Of a DNA stretch of 64,000 bases, positions 35,780-43,983 are shown in pieces. This stretch comes from Gemmatimonadota bacterium (lineage in GTDB: Bacteria; JAAXHH01): contig VXTP01000017.1 in NCBI GenBank assembly GCA_009837395.1, positions 1 to 64,000 on the forward strand, given 5' to 3'. The notes beneath the pieces are model-generated. The model did not search any database, was not told where the DNA came from, and worked only from the letters and a program-made list of their open reading frames with translations. Positions within the stretch are counted from its first letter, which is position 1. Each line of letters starts with the position of its first letter. The position numbers and the translations under genes are program-made.

Positions 35780-36682
35780 CTAAGCGAACTGGTGGAAGTG
35801 CCGGGTCATGCGCCGTTCCACCTGCCTGAGCAGGATGGAAAGGGACAGGCAGAGCAGGAAGTACACGAAGGCCACCAGCAGCCACACCTCGAAGAGCAGC
35901 CCGCTCGAATTGGCGATTTCCGAGCCGACGAAGGTCAGTTCCTGGACGGAGATGAGGGAGACGATGGACGAATCCTTCACCAGGGAGATGTACTGGCCCG
36001 TCAGCGGCGGTGCGATGCGGGCCAGCGCCTGGGGAAAGATGACGAACCGGTAGCGGTCCAGGACCGGTATGCCCAGGCTTTCCCCAGCCTCCCACTGGCC
36101 GCGGGGTATGGCGGCCAGGCCGGCCCGGACGACTTCGGCGATGTACGCGGCGCTGATGAAGGATATGCACAGCACGCCGGAGACCAGGTTCTCCCAGAGC
36201 GCCGGGGGGCCGAAGAGGAAGCGCTGCCATCCCGAAGCTTCCTCCGCGGGCCGGCTGAACAGGGCGTCCAGGCCCAGCAGGGGCATGAGCTGGCTGCTGA
36301 TGAAGAAGTAGAAGATGAAGATGAACACCAGGGGCGGGATGTTGCGCAGGATCTGGATGTAGGTCCCGCAGAACATGCGCAGCGTGCGCCCCCCGGCGTA
36401 CCTGCCCACACCGATCAGCACGCCCAGTATGCTGGCCAATACCGCCCCCCAGAGACTGAGCCGAAGGGTCGCGTAAATCCCCGTCAGGAAAAAGGGCGTC
36501 TCGCCGGCGTCGCCGGTGGCAAAGACGGTCGAAAGCGCCTGGGGCCAGTCCCACCGGTACGCCACGCCGATGGCCGAACGGTACCACATCCAGCCGGCCG
36601 CCGCGACCAATCCCACCATTAGTATCCCGTCGAGCCTATTGAGCCGGAACCGGCTTTTCCTTTGACCGATCATCGACGTCAT
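35780..36682 (-). CDS. Polar amino-acid ABC transporter permease (second permease)
   Basis: A 300-residue inner-membrane permease of the HisM/GlnP type. A first TM near 24-43 is followed by the BPD_transp_1 domain: LRLSLWGAVLASILGVLIGV, the EAA-like loop RAGLAAIPRGQWEAGESLGI and the PPLTGQYISLVKDSSIVSLI segment characteristic of amino-acid permeases. Its ATG overlaps the stop of the first permease by 4 bp (36679-36682), so it is translationally coupled. It ends the operon; the FAD oxidoreductase converges with a 37-bp gap. Together with its partner and ATPase it should form an importer for a polar amino acid. Confidence 0.93.
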   Translation of the reverse strand: MTSMIGQRKSRFRLNRLDGILMVGLVAAAGWMWYRSAIGVAYRWDWPQALSTVFATGDAGETPFFLTGIYATLRLSLWGAVLASILGVLIGVGRYAGGRTLRMFCGTYIQILRNIPPLVFIFIFYFFISSQLMPLLGLDALFSRPAEEASGWQRFLFGPPALWENLVSGVLCISFISAAYIAEVVRAGLAAIPRGQWEAGESLGIPVLDRYRFVIFPQALARIAPPLTGQYISLVKDSSIVSLISVQELTFVGSEIANSSGLLFEVWLLVAFVYFLLCLSLSILLRQVERRMTRHFHQFA

Positions 36683-37476
36683 GCGCCCGCCCTTCGCCGT
36701 TCGGCCATGGCCGCCGCGGTGGAAAGGGCCAGGGTCACGGCCAGGTAGATCGCGGCCACGGTCAGCCAGATCTCGAAGGTCAGGAAGGTGTCCGCGATAA
36801 GGTTCCGGCCCTGCGTGGTGAGATCGAAGATGGCGATGACGCTGACGATCGAGGAGTTCTTCACGAGCGATACCGCCTCGTTGGTGAGCGGCGGCAGCAT
36901 GTTCCGGAGCACCTGCGGCAGGATGACGTACCGGTAGTTGTCGAGGCGCGTCAGTCCCAGGCTATCCCCCGCCTCGACCTGCCCCCGGGGGATGGTCCGC
37001 AGGCCGGCCCGGAAGATCTCGGACGTGTACGCGCCCTGGAACGCGGCGAGGCACGCGATCGCCGTCGTGGTCTGTCCCCAGCCGAGGATCGGGCCGAGGA
37101 CGAAGTACATCACGTAGAGCTGGATCAACAGGGGGGTGTTGCGGATCAGCTCCAGGTACCCGCGGGCGAGTCCGCGCCCGACCACGGAGGAAGACAGCCG
37201 CAGGAGCGCGGTCGCAAGTCCGATGACGAGGGTCAGGATGAGGCTGAGGACGGATATTTCGAGGGTGACGAAGAGGCCCTGGACCAGCGGACCGGCGGCC
37301 CAGGCGCCGTTTTCAGACGTGAACAGGAAGTCGTCCACCCGGTACCACTGCCACCGGTAGTTGATGTTCTCGGCGCCGCGCATGACCGCGAAGACGAGGA
37401 TGCCGGCGATGGCCGCCGGCTGGATCCAGTTCGACAGCGCACGCCTGACCCACGGCCTGCGGAATAGCCCGATCAC
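36679..37476 (-). CDS. Polar amino-acid ABC transporter permease (first permease)
   Basis: A 265-residue permease. The frame runs back to 37761, but the correct start is GTG 37476, whose last bases overlap the ATPase stop (GTGA, 4 bp); the upstream extension would be a low-complexity shadow of the ATPase gene. The protein has a first TM (SNWIQPAAIAGILVFAVM), a periplasmic loop, then the BPD_transp_1 domain with VTLEISVLSLILTLVIGLAT, the RAGLRTIPRGQVEAGDSLGL loop and PPLTNEAVSLVKNSSIVSVI. It pairs with the next gene as a heterodimeric channel. Confidence 0.92.
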   Translation of the reverse strand: MIGLFRRPWVRRALSNWIQPAAIAGILVFAVMRGAENINYRWQWYRVDDFLFTSENGAWAAGPLVQGLFVTLEISVLSLILTLVIGLATALLRLSSSVVGRGLARGYLELIRNTPLLIQLYVMYFVLGPILGWGQTTTAIACLAAFQGAYTSEIFRAGLRTIPRGQVEAGDSLGLTRLDNYRYVILPQVLRNMLPPLTNEAVSLVKNSSIVSVIAIFDLTTQGRNLIADTFLTFEIWLTVAAIYLAVTLALSTAAAMAERRRAGA

Positions 37477-38234
37477 GCCGAAGCCTCGTAGTGGAGGATC
37501 TGGTTGAGGAAGGCCCGGGTCCGTTCTTCCCTGGGCGCGTCGAAGAAGGTGTCCGGCGCGGCGCTTTCGACGATCTCGCCGTGGTCCATGAAGACGACCC
37601 GGTCGGAGACCTTGCGTGCGAAACCCATTTCGTGGGTCACGCAGACCATGGTGATGCCGCTGTCCGTAAGCTCGAAGATCACGTCGAGGACCTCCCGGAT
37701 CATCTCCGGGTCGAGGGACGACGTGGGTTCGTCGAAGAGCAGGATATCGGGCTGCATGCACAGCGCCCGGGCAATCGCCACGCGTTGCTGCTGCCCCCCG
37801 GAAAGCTGGTCGGGGTACTTTTCGGCCTGGTCCCCGATGTGCACGCGCTCGAGGTAGGACAGGGCGGTTTCTTCCGCCTTCTCCTTATCCATCCCGAGGT
37901 TGCGCATGGGGGCGAGGGCCAGGTTCCGCAAGACGGTCATGTGGGGGAACAGGTTGAAGCTCTGGAACACCATGCCGATCTTCCCGCGCAGTTCGCGGGG
38001 AAGCCGCTCGCCCGGTCCCAGCGGGACGCCGTGGACCCGGACCGTGCCCCGGTCGTGGGTTTCCAACCGGTTGATGCAGCGGATCAGCGTGGACTTGCCC
38101 GAACCGGACGGTCCGCAGATGACGACGCACTCGCCTTCGCCGATGCTCAGATCCACGTCCCGGAGCACCTGGAACGTCCCGAACCACTTGCTTACGTCTT
38201 CAAACGCGATAATGGATGGGGTATCGCCAGACAC
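37473..38234 (-). CDS. Polar amino-acid ABC transporter ATP-binding protein
   Basis: A 253-residue ATPase of the GlnQ/HisP type: Walker A GPSGSGKSTLIR, Q-loop IGMVFQSFNLFPHMTVLRN, signature LSGGQQQRVAIARAL, Walker B ILLFDEPTSSLDP and H-loop MVCVTHEMGFARK, which is typical of the polar amino-acid subfamily. It starts 3 bp after the creatininase stop and overlaps the first permease by 4 bp, so transport and metabolism genes form one transcript. No periplasmic binding protein gene lies in the operon or elsewhere in the window. Confidence 0.94.
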   Translation of the reverse strand: MSGDTPSIIAFEDVSKWFGTFQVLRDVDLSIGEGECVVICGPSGSGKSTLIRCINRLETHDRGTVRVHGVPLGPGERLPRELRGKIGMVFQSFNLFPHMTVLRNLALAPMRNLGMDKEKAEETALSYLERVHIGDQAEKYPDQLSGGQQQRVAIARALCMQPDILLFDEPTSSLDPEMIREVLDVIFELTDSGITMVCVTHEMGFARKVSDRVVFMDHGEIVESAAPDTFFDAPREERTRAFLNQILHYEASA

Positions 38235-38237
38235 GGA

Positions 38238-38987
38238 TCAGGTGCCCTCGATCATCGCTTTCATCCTGGCCGCGACCCAGTCGACCGCCACGTCGATCAT
38301 GCCCTGTCCCTTCACGGCGTCGGCGAGCTTGGCCTCGTGGTGGAATTCCCGGTCCTGGGTCGCCCGGTCGGCCTGGGAAATGGTCAGCCTGGCCGAGTCG
38401 TAGTCGACGCCCTCCCAGTGGACGTGCCGGGGGAAGGCCGCGTAGGCGAATGAGGTCTCGAACTCGCTGGCGTGGCCGGGACAGTTGTTCGAGTCCATGT
38501 ACTTTCGGACGATTTCCGGGGTATAGGCTTCCCAGTAGCTGCAGAAGGCGAAATCGACCCCCAGGCGGGACTTGATGTCCTCCAGCGCGGCGTTGACGGG
38601 ACCGGCGTTCCCGGCGTGACCGTTCACGGCCAGAATATGGCTGATCCCGCCCCGTTTCATGCTGTCGGCCACGTCGTAGAGGAGTTCCGTGAAGATCTCG
38701 GGCCGGGTCGTCAGCGTTCCCTTGTGGTCCATCCAGTGCTCCGACACGCCGATGGCCAGCGGCGTGGTGACGACGACCTCGGGATAGAGCGCCTGAGCGG
38801 CGCGTTCGGACACGTGGACGGCGCTGGCGGTGTCGTGGGACATCTCCAGGTGCTCGTTGTGCTGTTCCGTACTGCCCGTGGGGATGAACGCTCCCTTGAG
38901 GTTGCCGTCGTTGATCCCCTCGCGGAACTGCCTGCGGGTCATTTTCCAGAGTTGTACGGGCCGGTCTTGGGGTAGGGCGTCGGACAT
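38238..38987 (-). CDS. Creatininase-family amidohydrolase
   Basis: A 249-residue protein. Metal-binding motifs of the creatinine amidohydrolase family are in place: IPTGSTEQHNEHLEMSHDT near the N-terminus, VNGHAGN (about 118), and GHASEFETS with the catalytic Glu (about 168). The family also includes formamide hydrolases in cofactor and pyrimidine pathways, so creatinine is not necessarily the substrate. The neighbours (class V aminotransferase, cupin, amino-acid importer) point to breakdown of an amide or cyclic amino-acid derivative. Cytoplasmic; no signal peptide. Confidence 0.88.
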   Translation of the reverse strand: MSDALPQDRPVQLWKMTRRQFREGINDGNLKGAFIPTGSTEQHNEHLEMSHDTASAVHVSERAAQALYPEVVVTTPLAIGVSEHWMDHKGTLTTRPEIFTELLYDVADSMKRGGISHILAVNGHAGNAGPVNAALEDIKSRLGVDFAFCSYWEAYTPEIVRKYMDSNNCPGHASEFETSFAYAAFPRHVHWEGVDYDSARLTISQADRATQDREFHHEAKLADAVKGQGMIDVAVDWVAARMKAMIEGT

Positions 38988-39063
38988 GGAAGTCTCCTGA
39001 CTGGTTGGATATTGGCCGCGGCGGGACTCGCGGGTTGATCGGCGCGGCCGCGGTCTTTCTCGT

Positions 39064-39387
39064 TTAGGCGTAATCCTCCCGGGGCGGGCTGAATATGTCC
39101 AGGGCGACGGATCGGGTCTTGACCTCGGTCACGCCGTGCTGGACCCCACCGGGAATCACGTACTTGTCGCCCGTCCGGATGGTCCGGCTTTCCCCGCCGA
39201 TGACCATGACGAATTCACCCTCCAGCACCACGCCCAGCTGTTCGTGGGGATGGTCGTGCATGGGCACCTGCGATCCCGGCGTAAGCGTTACGAAGGACAT
39301 CTGGGCCCGGTCGCCTCCGGCCACGGCGATGCTGACGCCCGGGGCGATGGACTTTTTGGACATGTTTTCCTCTTCGACGAAATACAT
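39064..39387 (-). CDS. Small cupin-domain protein
   Basis: A 107-residue single-domain cupin. The metal site is visible as PMHDHPHEQLGVVLEGEF (motif 1) and GDKYVIPGGVQHGV (motif 2). The start ATG 39387 has GGAGG 5 nt upstream; a second in-frame ATG at 39363 also has a GAGGA site, but the outer one is the better match. It lies between the aminotransferase and creatininase genes on the same strand, 44 and 76 bp away. Single cupins of this type act as isomerases, dioxygenases or sensors; the role here is unknown. Confidence 0.87.
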   Translation of the reverse strand: MYFVEEENMSKKSIAPGVSIAVAGGDRAQMSFVTLTPGSQVPMHDHPHEQLGVVLEGEFVMVIGGESRTIRTGDKYVIPGGVQHGVTEVKTRSVALDIFSPPREDYA

Positions 39388-39431
39388 ATGCTCCTCCGGC
39401 TATGGGCGGGATGCCCGGTGGCTTCCTTTGG

Positions 39432-40628
39432 TTAGCCCGGCCCGGCGTCGGCGTATACGGCACTCGCCGCCGCCACGCCGCTCCCGGCGACTTCGTGACC
39501 TTCCGCGCGCAGGGCCTGTTCGAGGGCGCCCAGGCAAAGGATGACGTGATCGCGCTGCGAGGACTGGCCCATGAGCCCCACGCGCCAGGCCTTGCCCTTC
39601 AACGCGCCGAGGCCGCCGCCGAGTTCGAGGCCGTAATCCTTCAGCAGGCGGCTCCGCACACCGGCCTCGGCGATCCCTTCCGGGGCCAGGACGGGGTTGA
39701 TGGTCGGGGCGCGGTGCGGCGGATCGACGAAGAACGCGAGCCCCATGGCGTCGATCCCGGCCCTGAACGCTTCGTAGTTCTCGGTATGCCGCCGGTGGCC
39801 GTTTTCCAGCCCCTCTTCGTGGATGAGCACGAGGGCTTCCCGTAAGGCGTAGAACAGGTTCACCGGGGCAGTATGGTGATAGGTCCGGTCGCCGTCCCAG
39901 TACGCGTTGATCAGGGAGAGATCCATATACCAGTTGTCGACCGGCGTCTTGCGTGCGGCAATGGCCTCGAGCGCGCGATCGTTGAGCGTAAGGGGCGCCA
40001 GGCCCGGCGGGGCGCTCAGACATTTCTGGCTGCCGGTATAGCAGACGTCGATGCCCCACGCGTCGACCTCGACCGGCGTCCCACCCAGGGAGGCCACGGT
40101 GTCGACGAGGACCAGGGCGCCGTGCTCGTGGATGACCGGGATGATTTCCTCGAGAGGTTGCAGTACGCCCGTGGACGTTTCCGCGTGTACCAAGCCCACG
40201 ACCTTGGGACGGCATACGTCCAGCGCTTGCCGGACCTGTTCGGGCGTGAACGGCCGCCCCGGTTCGCCTTCGAGACGTATCAACCTGCCGCCGTGGCGCT
40301 CGGCCATCTGGGCCATGCGGTCTCCGAAGACGCCGCCCACGCAGACGAGTACCTCGTCACCCGGTTCCACGAGATTGCAGATGCAGGTCTCCATGCCGGC
40401 AGAACCCGTGGCGGAGATGGCCAGCGTCATGGCGTTTTCGGTCTGGAACACGTACCGCAGCAGCGCCTTGGTATCGTCCATGACCCCGATGAAATACGGG
40501 TCCAGGTGTCCGGTCAGCGGAGCCCCCATGGCCTGGTAGACCCTGGGATGCATGTCGCTCGGTCCGGGCCCCATGAGGACGCGCCGGCCGGGGTCCAGGG
40601 GGGCGAATGAATCATGATGCAGGGGCAT
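39432..40628 (-). CDS. Class V PLP aminotransferase (alanine/serine-glyoxylate type)
   Basis: A 398-residue fold-type I PLP enzyme. LMGPGPSDMHPRVYQAM is the typical N-terminus of the alanine-glyoxylate/serine-glyoxylate aminotransferase group. SATGSAGMET binds the cofactor phosphate, VDTVASLGGTPVEVD holds the PLP Asp region, and YTGSQKCLSAPPG carries the Schiff-base Lys. The C-terminal RVGLMGQSS motif also fits. It transfers the amino group to glyoxylate or pyruvate from a small amino acid, or acts as a (S)-ureidoglycine-glyoxylate-type aminotransferase; the neighbouring creatininase and cupin make purine- or amide-derived substrates worth considering. First gene of the catabolic/transport operon. 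Confidence 0.92.
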   Translation of the reverse strand: MPLHHDSFAPLDPGRRVLMGPGPSDMHPRVYQAMGAPLTGHLDPYFIGVMDDTKALLRYVFQTENAMTLAISATGSAGMETCICNLVEPGDEVLVCVGGVFGDRMAQMAERHGGRLIRLEGEPGRPFTPEQVRQALDVCRPKVVGLVHAETSTGVLQPLEEIIPVIHEHGALVLVDTVASLGGTPVEVDAWGIDVCYTGSQKCLSAPPGLAPLTLNDRALEAIAARKTPVDNWYMDLSLINAYWDGDRTYHHTAPVNLFYALREALVLIHEEGLENGHRRHTENYEAFRAGIDAMGLAFFVDPPHRAPTINPVLAPEGIAEAGVRSRLLKDYGLELGGGLGALKGKAWRVGLMGQSSQRDHVILCLGALEQALRAEGHEVAGSGVAAASAVYADAGPG

Positions 40629-40647
40629 GCGGTGATGTTCCTTTCGG

Positions 40648-41157
40648 TCAGCGTGCCTGAATCAAGGTCTCGGCCGTCCAGGCGTCGACGAAACCTCTGG
40701 TTCTCAGCCAGTCGCGCAAGATATCGGCGTCGGCCTTTTCCTTGAAGTCGCCCACGCGCACCTTGAAGCTGTTTGATTCCTCATCCACGTAGATGCCATA
40801 CGACCATTCTGCCAGCGTTCGCTCCACCTGCTGTAGTGCGGCTTCGGCCGATTCTCGGCTCGTAAACGAATAAAGCTGGACTCTGTATCCCAGGATGGGT
40901 TCTGCTACCGCGGCGGGGACGGGGGTATCGGAAACCGGTTCGGCCGGATCATCCAGCGACGCCTCATCGGATCGTGATACGTCGTCTTCACGCTCCAGCG
41001 CTTCGGGTGCCGGAGCTTCGGTCTGAGGCGCAGGTGCCGGTGCGGGTGTCCGCTTCCCGAGCAGCCACGTGCAGCCCGCCAAATTCATGCCGAACAGGAG
41101 ACACCATACCATCAACGCAATCTGGAACGGCATTTTCAGCGGAGATTCATACCGCAT
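40648..41157 (-). CDS. SPOR-domain lipoprotein
   Basis: About 169 residues from ATG 41157 (the frame is open to 41199). A lipoprotein signal ends in NLAGC. A Pro/Ala/Glu-rich and acidic linker of about 60 residues follows, then a SPOR domain of about 75 residues (YRVQLYSFTSRESAEAAL, KVRVGDFKEKADADILRDWL). SPOR domains bind denuded glycan strands at the septum, so a role in division or envelope maintenance is likely. It lies 19 bp upstream of the aminotransferase on the same strand. A strong terminator sits in front of it, so it probably has its own promoter in the 60 bp after that hairpin. Confidence 0.85.
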   Translation of the reverse strand: MRYESPLKMPFQIALMVWCLLFGMNLAGCTWLLGKRTPAPAPAPQTEAPAPEALEREDDVSRSDEASLDDPAEPVSDTPVPAAVAEPILGYRVQLYSFTSRESAEAALQQVERTLAEWSYGIYVDEESNSFKVRVGDFKEKADADILRDWLRTRGFVDAWTAETLIQAR

Positions 41158-41220
41158 GATCAGCACCCATATTGGTAACGGGGCGTGGCGGGAAGGCATG
41201 GGTCAGGGCGACGGTAACAA

Positions 41221-41252
41221 AAGAGGATTCCGGAAAACCCCGGAATCCTCTT
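41221..41252 (-). terminator. Strong rho-independent terminator
   Basis: A perfect 13-bp stem (41221-41233 with 41240-41252) and 6-nt loop. On the minus strand it is followed by a T-rich stretch (CTCTTTTGTT) and lies 54 bp beyond the stop of the TPR-protein gene. Confidence 0.92.
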
Positions 41253-41306
41253 GAAAACCACAAGTTTTGAGACCGTTCGACCAGCGCCGGTAACCATCCC
41301 CGGAAC

Positions 41307-42506
41307 CTACATGCCTGCTCCCGAGGTGATCAGCTCCATCTTCGTCTTCTGGTGTTCTTCGCCCTTGGTAAACAGCTCCATCTTCCTGGCATCGTCCGTT
41401 TCGATACTGGCCAGTCCGACGTAGGCATCGCCGAGTACATCGTGGGCTTCGATACTCTTAGGCTCCAACACCAGCAGCTTGTTCATGCTCTCGATGGCCC
41501 CATTGAACGCCGCCGAGGCCGCTTCCACGTTTCCGGCATCCCGGTCGGACAATCCCTTGTTGTAGTAGTTGGTCCCCAGATACCGCAGCAGATCCTGATC
41601 CTCGGGAAGAGCGGCGGTTCCCTTCTCCAACACTTCGATCGCCTGTTCCAGGTTATTCTTGGAGGAATGGATAGAACCGAGGTCCCGATACAGAGACTTT
41701 TCTTCCGGAAACGCTTCCATCGCCTGCTCGTACGTGGTGATTACGTTGGCCGTGTCGGCGACATTGAAATAGGCGTCCCGCTTGATGAGGTAGGTGTTGA
41801 GATCGACCGCTTCCGACAGTTCGATAACCCTGTCGCTCGCTATGATCACCTTGTCCCAGACCTGGGTGTTGTAGTACACGCGGACCAGGCCGTCCCAGGC
41901 TTCGAATTTGTCCGGATCCGCTTCGGCAAGCGTCTCGAGGGCCATCCTGGAACCTTCATAATCTTCCGCGTTCAGGGCGGCGTAACCCCAGTACAGGTAT
42001 CCCTGCTGCTTGGCGGTTTCCAGGTTGTCGGCCTCCTCGGCCTCGTTCTTCTTGCCGATGGAGCGCAATATGTCCTGGAGCATCGAGGTCGCGTTGACAG
42101 AGCGGCCGTAGAACTGGGCGGCGTCCGCGTATTTCTCTTGTTCAAAGCTTTGCTGGCCCGTCTGGTAGTTCGTGCGGATCATGGAGCCCAGGGTGTTTCT
42201 GAACTGTTCCTTGTCCTTCTTGTCCAGGTCATCGAAGGTAACCGCTTCCCAGTTCTGGAACATCAGGTCGAAGTTGCCCTTGCGGTAATGAATGAGCCCG
42301 AGGAGATAGTGGGCGTCGTTGTTGCCCGGGTCCTTCTCCAGGGCGGTTTCCAGCAGCGCCATGGCCTTGTCGGTCTGAGGCGGGATTTCGCGGATGTAGA
42401 TCTTCGCGGAACGAAGCTCGATTTTCTGCGCGTCGGCGGCGACCGGTATCAACAGGGCGAAGCCGAGGGCAAACAATACGCAGACGGCAACCTTTCTCAA
42501 AAACAT
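41307..42506 (-). CDS. Exported TPR-repeat protein
   Basis: A 399-residue protein with a signal peptide (about 1-26, ending ADAQ) and TPR-like helical repeats from about residue 35 to the end (NNDAHYLLGLIHYRKGNFDLM, DKFEAWDGLVRVYYNTQVWD, EKSLYRDLGSIHSSKNNLEQ, QDLLRYLGTNYYNKGLSDRD, KSIEAHDVLGDAYVGLASIE). Such periplasmic TPR proteins are scaffolds for envelope complexes. The start ATG 42506 has AAAGGAG 7 nt upstream; the preceding GTG codon is less likely. The gene is separate from its neighbours: 130 bp to the pyr cluster upstream, strong terminator downstream. Confidence 0.87.
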   Translation of the reverse strand: MFLRKVAVCVLFALGFALLIPVAADAQKIELRSAKIYIREIPPQTDKAMALLETALEKDPGNNDAHYLLGLIHYRKGNFDLMFQNWEAVTFDDLDKKDKEQFRNTLGSMIRTNYQTGQQSFEQEKYADAAQFYGRSVNATSMLQDILRSIGKKNEAEEADNLETAKQQGYLYWGYAALNAEDYEGSRMALETLAEADPDKFEAWDGLVRVYYNTQVWDKVIIASDRVIELSEAVDLNTYLIKRDAYFNVADTANVITTYEQAMEAFPEEKSLYRDLGSIHSSKNNLEQAIEVLEKGTAALPEDQDLLRYLGTNYYNKGLSDRDAGNVEAASAAFNGAIESMNKLLVLEPKSIEAHDVLGDAYVGLASIETDDARKMELFTKGEEHQKTKMELITSGAGM

Positions 42507-42636
42507 CACGGACTCCTTTCGACACGTACGTCGATGGCAAATCTCCTGGACCTGCCATGGGTTTGCATCTTCATGATCGCGTCCGGTGGATCTGATTTAG
42601 ACAGTCATACAAAACTAAGTGATTTGCACCTGTCCG

Positions 42637-43983
42637 TCAAGGTGATTCAGGCGCGCCGCGCCGGTAGCTGACCCGGCCGTCGACGATGGTCATGGCTACG
42701 CATCCTTCCAGCGTGCGACCGGTGAAAGGCGAGTTTGCGGATTTTGACCTGAAGGACGCGGGATCCACGGTCCAGGTTCCATCCGGATCAAAGAGAAAGA
42801 GGTCGGCGGGGCCGCCGGACGCCAGGCCGCCTCCTTCTACCCCCAGGATGCCCGCGGGAGATGAGGAAAGGGCCTTTACGGCGTCGCCCAGGGTCAGCAG
42901 GCCGGGCCTGACCAGCTCGGTATACACTACGGCCAGCATGGTTTCGAGACCCGTGGCGCCGGGCAGCGCTTCCTGGAACTCCGTGTTCTTCTCGTCCACG
43001 GACCGCGGCGTGTGGTCCGATGCGACGGCGTCGATCGTTCCGTCCGCCAGGCCCGCGCGAAGCGCTTCCACGTCCGCTTTGCTCCGCAGGGGCGGATTGG
43101 TCTTCAGGTGGGTGTCGTAGGTTGAAAGGGATTCGTCGGTCAACACCAGGTGGTGGGGACTGGCATCGGCGGTCACCCGCACGCCCCGCTGCTTCGCCGA
43201 CCGGATGAGATCCACCGTCACGGCCGTGCTGGCGTGGGTGATGTGGATCCGTCCGCCCGTCCACTCGGCCAGCATGAGGTCCCGGGCGGCGACGGTTTCT
43301 TCCGCGATGGAGGGCATGCCCTTCAGTCCCAGCCGGGTGGCGTGGCTTCCCTCGTGCATGTGCCCGCCGGCCGAGAGCGCCGGGTCTTCGCAGTGCACGA
43401 GGATGGGCAGGTCGAACATCCGGCTGTATTCGAGGGCCCGGCGCAGGATGGCCGGATTCCGGATGGACCGGCCGGCATCGGACAGCGCCACGGCGCCGGC
43501 TTCGGCCAGTTCGCCGGCTTCGGTCAGGCGTTCGCCCCGGCGACCCGCGGTGACCGCGGCGATGGGATGGATCTTCGCCGCCGCGCCGGCCGCTCTTTCC
43601 CGTACGGATTCCACCGTGGGCGCGTCGTCGATGACCGGATCGGTGTCCGGCATGCACGCCACGGCGGTGACACCGCCCGCGGCGGCGGCGAGCGCGCCGC
43701 TCTCCAGGGTCTCCCTGTACTCGAATCCGGGTTCGCAGAGATAGGCGTGCAGATCAACCAGGCCCGGCAGAACGAGCAGGCCGGCCGCATCGATGACCGC
43801 GGCGCCTTTCGCCTCGTCGTCCGCCGGCCGGTCGATGATCCGCCCGTCACGCATCCAAAGATCATCCTGCTCGTCGCGGCCGGAAGCGGGGTCGACGATG
43901 CGTCCGTTGCGGACCACCGCAAGCCCGGCGACTCCGGCTGCGCCGCCGATGGTATCCGGTCCTTCAGGCCGCATCGCGCTCAC
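42637..43983 (-). CDS. Dihydroorotase-like protein, probably catalytically inactive (PyrC'-type)
   Basis: A 448-residue amidohydrolase-fold protein of the class I dihydroorotase family, overlapping pyrB by 20 bp. Some metal residues persist: Asp169 (ALSDAG), His198 (VHCED), His250 (HITHAST), Asp323 (ASDH). The HxH motif with its substrate Arg, normally DxHVHLREPG, reads DLHAYLCEPG, so the second His (position 81) is Tyr and the Arg (83) is Cys. The substrate Asn of MPNT is Asp113 and the substrate-binding His of SDHAPH is Arg327. This matches non-catalytic PyrC' subunits that hold aspartate transcarbamoylase together in pseudomonads and relatives. An active dihydroorotase should then be encoded elsewhere. 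Last gene of the coupled cluster. Confidence 0.85.
   Translation of the reverse strand: MSAMRPEGPDTIGGAAGVAGLAVVRNGRIVDPASGRDEQDDLWMRDGRIIDRPADDEAKGAAVIDAAGLLVLPGLVDLHAYLCEPGFEYRETLESGALAAAAGGVTAVACMPDTDPVIDDAPTVESVRERAAGAAAKIHPIAAVTAGRRGERLTEAGELAEAGAVALSDAGRSIRNPAILRRALEYSRMFDLPILVHCEDPALSAGGHMHEGSHATRLGLKGMPSIAEETVAARDLMLAEWTGGRIHITHASTAVTVDLIRSAKQRGVRVTADASPHHLVLTDESLSTYDTHLKTNPPLRSKADVEALRAGLADGTIDAVASDHTPRSVDEKNTEFQEALPGATGLETMLAVVYTELVRPGLLTLGDAVKALSSSPAGILGVEGGGLASGGPADLFLFDPDGTWTVDPASFRSKSANSPFTGRTLEGCVAMTIVDGRVSYRRGAPESP

Noticed and set aside
37477-37761. N-terminal extension of the first amino-acid permease
   Set aside because: It overlaps the ATPase gene and translates to Arg/Gly/His-rich sequence; GTG 37476 gives the coupled start.
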